A stretch of 7,500 bases of DNA from Leptospira alexanderi serovar Manhao 3 str. L 60 (GTDB taxonomy: Bacteria; Spirochaetota; Leptospiria; Leptospirales; Leptospiraceae), in the NCBI RefSeq assembly GCF_000243815.2, contig NZ_AHMT02000051.1:22501-30000 (forward strand). The letters are read 5' to 3'. This document shows, piece after piece, positions 1 to 7,500 of this stretch. Each line of letters begins with the position of its first letter. The stretch's first letter is position 1. A program made the translations under genes and the position numbers. Under the pieces are notes generated by a model. It saw only the letters and a program-made list of their open reading frames with translations. It was not told where the DNA came from and ran no database searches.

Positions 1-182
<182 letters not shown>

Positions 183-236
183 TGGGGAAAATCGGAGTTT
201 TAAGGAATTGGAATTCGTACTTTATTTTTTGTATAA

Positions 237-413
237 GACCGTAATGGAAAGTTTTCAAATTTTATTCTTGTATGGAATCCTAAAGTTTCTGCGTGGATCA
301 TCGAATATAAAATCTCGATCGTATTGCAGTATGCGGAGATGATTGTTTTTGGGATTCTTGTCATTGGAAATATCGACTCCGGGAAGAAAGCGATTGAAGC
401 GAATAAAGTTTGA
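237..413 (+). pseudogene. Remnant of a membrane protein gene, C-terminal end only
   Basis: Between TAA at 234-236 and TGA at 411-413 this frame encodes 58 residues with a strongly protein-like character. There is a polar stretch (DRNGKFSNF), then WNPKVSAWIIEYKISIV, a hydrophobic run of about 15 residues (MIVFGILVIG) and a basic tail ending EANKV. This looks like the last transmembrane helix and cytoplasmic tail of a polytopic membrane protein. The only ATG is deep inside the hydrophobic segment and no GTG or TTG start lies in the frame, so it cannot be an intact gene as it stands. Upstream, the overlapping +1 frame (133-342) contains ELEFVLYFLYK just before the switch point, which would join it by a single frameshift near 237. 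I do not recognise the family. A surface-polysaccharide polymerase or flippase-like protein is one possibility, but that is inference. Confidence 0.45.
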
Positions 414-416
414 CAA

Positions 417-527
417 ATGGGGAGCCTTAAGCTTGTACGTCAAATCTTCAAAAGGAAAATGAATCATTACTCATCTCTACATAATAGAGTGTCCGAAATT
501 CTGCGTTTAAACGGGGATTTGTGCTAA
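417..527 (+). other. Short open frame, 36 codons, possible relic or small protein
   Basis: ATG at 417 lies three bases after the TGA that ends the preceding membrane-protein remnant and is in the same frame. It reads 36 residues to TAA at 525-527: MGSLKLVRQIFKRKMNHY, then SSLHNRVSEILRLNGDLC. The peptide is basic and would form an amphipathic helix, with no signal peptide and no motif I know. No clear Shine-Dalgarno precedes the ATG, although an AAAGGAAA stretch lies before an internal ATG at 459. Its stop overlaps the GTG at 521 that opens the next protein-like block, an arrangement seen between genes of one operon. It may be a shifted piece of a decayed neighbour, a tiny real gene, or chance. 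Confidence that it encodes a functional protein is low. Confidence 0.2.
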
Positions 528-752
528 AATTGGCGGTACTTCTTTATGGAGAGATCAGTAGATTCAAACGAAGAATTTGAAAGTTCACTTTACATTTTGG
601 TCCGAAAAAATACAAAGTATAAATCTTAAAAGTTTTTAGGATAATTTATAAATCGGTTTGAGAGAAGGGCTTGTTCCGGAACCATAACGAAAGATCCTGT
701 TTTTTATCTTCTACAGACTTTATTTGAAAATAAGATACATTATAAAATTTGA
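521..752 (+). pseudogene. Decayed gene directly upstream of the acyltransferase
   Basis: Three protein-like blocks follow each other on the plus strand. The first is a GTG start at 521 with VLKLAVLLYGEISRF, stopped at 578-580. The second, one frame away, is DSNEEFESSLYILVRKNTKY, stopped at 627-629. The third is frame 645-752 with CSGTITKDPVFYLLQTLFEN and the final residues KIHYKI before TGA 750-752. The first block resembles the N-terminal first beta strand of Rossmann-like sugar-transfer enzymes (hydrophobic strand, then YGE), but I cannot name the family. The final stop is two bases before ATG 755 of the acyltransferase, the spacing expected of two consecutive operon genes. The total is far too short for a glycosyltransferase, so internal deletion as well as frameshifts is implied. 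The reading as a pseudogene is inference from local protein likeness. Confidence 0.4.
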
Positions 753-754
753 AT

Positions 755-1996
<1,242 letters not shown>

Positions 1997-2105
1997 CTTT
2001 CATTTATCTTGTATCAGAAAGAACTTTTCCGGTCTACTTTTACTCATATTCCTTTTGAAGAATTTTTGGGACTTCTGCCGGGACCACTTGTACTTTATGT
2101 GTGAG

Positions 2106-2166
2106 AGTTCCCACATTTTCGCAAATTCTAGAATCGAAAGCGCATAGAGAAAGAAATGTGGGAACT
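2106..2166. repeat. 13-bp perfect inverted repeat, probable dispersed leptospiral intergenic element
   Basis: AGTTCCCACATTT at 2106-2118 is the exact reverse complement of AAATGTGGGAACT at 2154-2166, separated by 35 bases. The right arm runs straight into a second small hairpin at 2168-2183. There is no T-tract after the right arm, so a simple intrinsic terminator is unlikely. From memory, TGTGGGAACT/AGTTCCCACA words recur between genes in Leptospira genomes; I could not check this here. It could be a degenerate non-autonomous mobile element (MITE-like) or an RNA structure at the 3' end of the acyltransferase transcript. Confidence 0.6.
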
Positions 2167-2283
2167 ACCGCAAAATTCTGCGGACTCGGAATCAAAAAAA
2201 GCGGAACTTGAATACCGATTCTTTAAATTAGGGGGCCAAATTCCGATTTGTATCCGTGTCAAATCGAACCGGAATGGACGTGC

Positions 2284-2320
<37 letters not shown>

Positions 2321-2347
2321 ATCTGGCCTCTACAGGACGATATTTTC

Positions 2348-2795
<448 letters not shown>

Positions 2796-2797
<2 letters not shown>

Positions 2798-2801
2798 GGA
2801 G
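2796..2801 (+). promoter_or_regulatory. Shine-Dalgarno of rpsI overlapping the rplM stop codon
   Basis: AAGGAG at 2796-2801 uses the last two bases of the rplM TAA (2795-2797) and lies 11 bases before ATG 2813. Ribosomes finishing L13 therefore sit on the S9 initiation site, which would couple the two in equal amounts. Confidence 0.75.
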
Positions 2802-2806
2802 ACCTG

Positions 2807-6711
<3,905 letters not shown>

Positions 6712-7129
6712 TCGACCTTCTTCTTGACGGAGTTGCGATTCTCTGTCAAACTTTGCAACTACGCAGAAATCGTAGATGAGTTCCACTTTGCCTATGACCG
6801 AATTCAAAACGGATAAAGATCTGGCCTTCTTTGCTTCGTTGCATTAAGAATATCACTCTCGGAACTGTCTTACGTTCAAGAATCATACCAATTCTGTGAG
6901 GTTCAAGGTTCTCAAAGGATTTTTTCTTAAGAAATAAGCTCTAAAATCCAAAAAGAACGTCCTAATCAAATTTCTGTGTGAAATTGCTTTTTGCAAAGCC
7001 GAATAGACAAACGGTCGCGGTGCACAAGGAATCATTTTTTTCATTTATGGTTTTCGTTTCGAATGCTGCGTTGTCGAACGGAAGAATTCTTTTCTTAAAC
7101 AAATCGAAGCCTGATTTGGTCAAACTAGC
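6712..7129. other. Intergenic region between yajQ and the secreted-protein gene
   Basis: No supported gene in 418 bases. It contains nested small dyads at 6724-6775 (separate entry), the palindrome TTTCTTAAGAAA at 6923-6934, and a hairpin GCTTT-TTGC-AAAGC at 6986-6999 with no T-tract. Short open frames exist on plus (7047-7133, 28 codons, overlapping the next ATG) and on minus (6883-7044, 53 codons), but neither has a ribosome site or recognisable protein character. No intrinsic terminator for yajQ and no clean sigma-70 promoter for the downstream gene could be identified. Confidence 0.55.
6724..6775. repeat. Nested small inverted repeats downstream of yajQ
   Basis: Three dyads are interleaved: TTGAC 6724-6728 with GTCAA 6745-6749, AGTTGC 6731-6736 with GCAACT 6755-6760, and CTACG 6759-6763 with CGTAG 6771-6775. 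The stretch beginning AACTACGCAGAAATCGTAG loosely resembles the right arm and hairpin of the repeat ahead of rplM (AACTACCGCAAAATTCTGCG), so both may be worn copies of one intergenic element. The resemblance is by eye only. Confidence 0.4.

Positions 7130-7500
<371 letters not shown>

Noticed and set aside
724..748. TTGAAA and TATAAA boxes just before the acyltransferase as a sigma-70 promoter
   Set aside because: The spacing is only about 11-13 bases, too short for a normal promoter, and the region is AT-rich enough to give such matches by chance.
1997..2104. In-frame continuation of the acyltransferase for 35 codons beyond its TGA
   Set aside because: The protein already ends at the normal family position after the YIEEP segment; there is no readthrough signal, and 35 codons can stay open by chance.
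6986..6999. GCTTT-TTGC-AAAGC hairpin as a yajQ terminator
   Set aside because: The stem is five base pairs with no T-tract after it and it lies 275 bases past the stop.
6883..7044. 53-codon minus-strand open frame starting MKKMIPCAPRPF
   Set aside because: It has no Shine-Dalgarno, no recognisable motif and no supporting context; it is likely a chance frame in spacer DNA.

Overview
The window looks like chromosome of a pathogenic-type Leptospira (spirochaete). This is inferred from recognisable AlaRS, L13, S9 and YajQ proteins of leptospiral style, a moderate GC content that is clearly higher in the housekeeping genes than in the left part, and an intergenic inverted repeat built on AGTTCCCACA/TGTGGGAACT, which I recall as common between leptospiral genes. 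No database search was possible, so the genus is likely and the species is open; the apparent gene decay would fit the roughly 40% GC species such as L. borgpetersenii or L. weilii.

Left part (1-2347). The window opens in the last 59 codons of a TlyA-type rRNA 2'-O-methyltransferase. Some 570 bases follow with no intact gene but with several protein-like blocks broken by stops and frame changes. These are the tail of a membrane protein (237-413), a short open frame (417-527), and a larger remnant (521-752) whose final stop lies two bases before the ATG of an intact membrane O-acyltransferase (755-1996). The arrangement reads as an eroded surface-polysaccharide or membrane gene cluster with one intact member left. 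A 351-base gap then holds a 13-bp perfect inverted repeat and the leader of the ribosomal-protein genes.

Central part (2348-3283). rplM (L13) and rpsI (S9) form the usual two-gene ribosomal operon, translationally linked by a Shine-Dalgarno that overlaps the rplM stop, and closed by a strong intrinsic terminator.

Right part (3299-7500). alaS begins only 15 bases after the terminator T-tract and overlaps yajQ by four bases (ATGA), so AlaRS and the YajQ nucleotide-binding protein are made as a coupled pair. AlaRS is long (974 aa), with a ~45-residue insertion before the editing domain and a four-cysteine cluster. A 418-base gap with nested small inverted repeats follows. The window ends inside a secreted protein gene (7130 onward) that carries a signal peptide and a C-x6-C pair reminiscent of DsbD N-terminal-like domains.

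The conserved half is ordinary translation machinery. The least ordinary material is the decayed cluster around the acyltransferase and the intergenic repeat elements.
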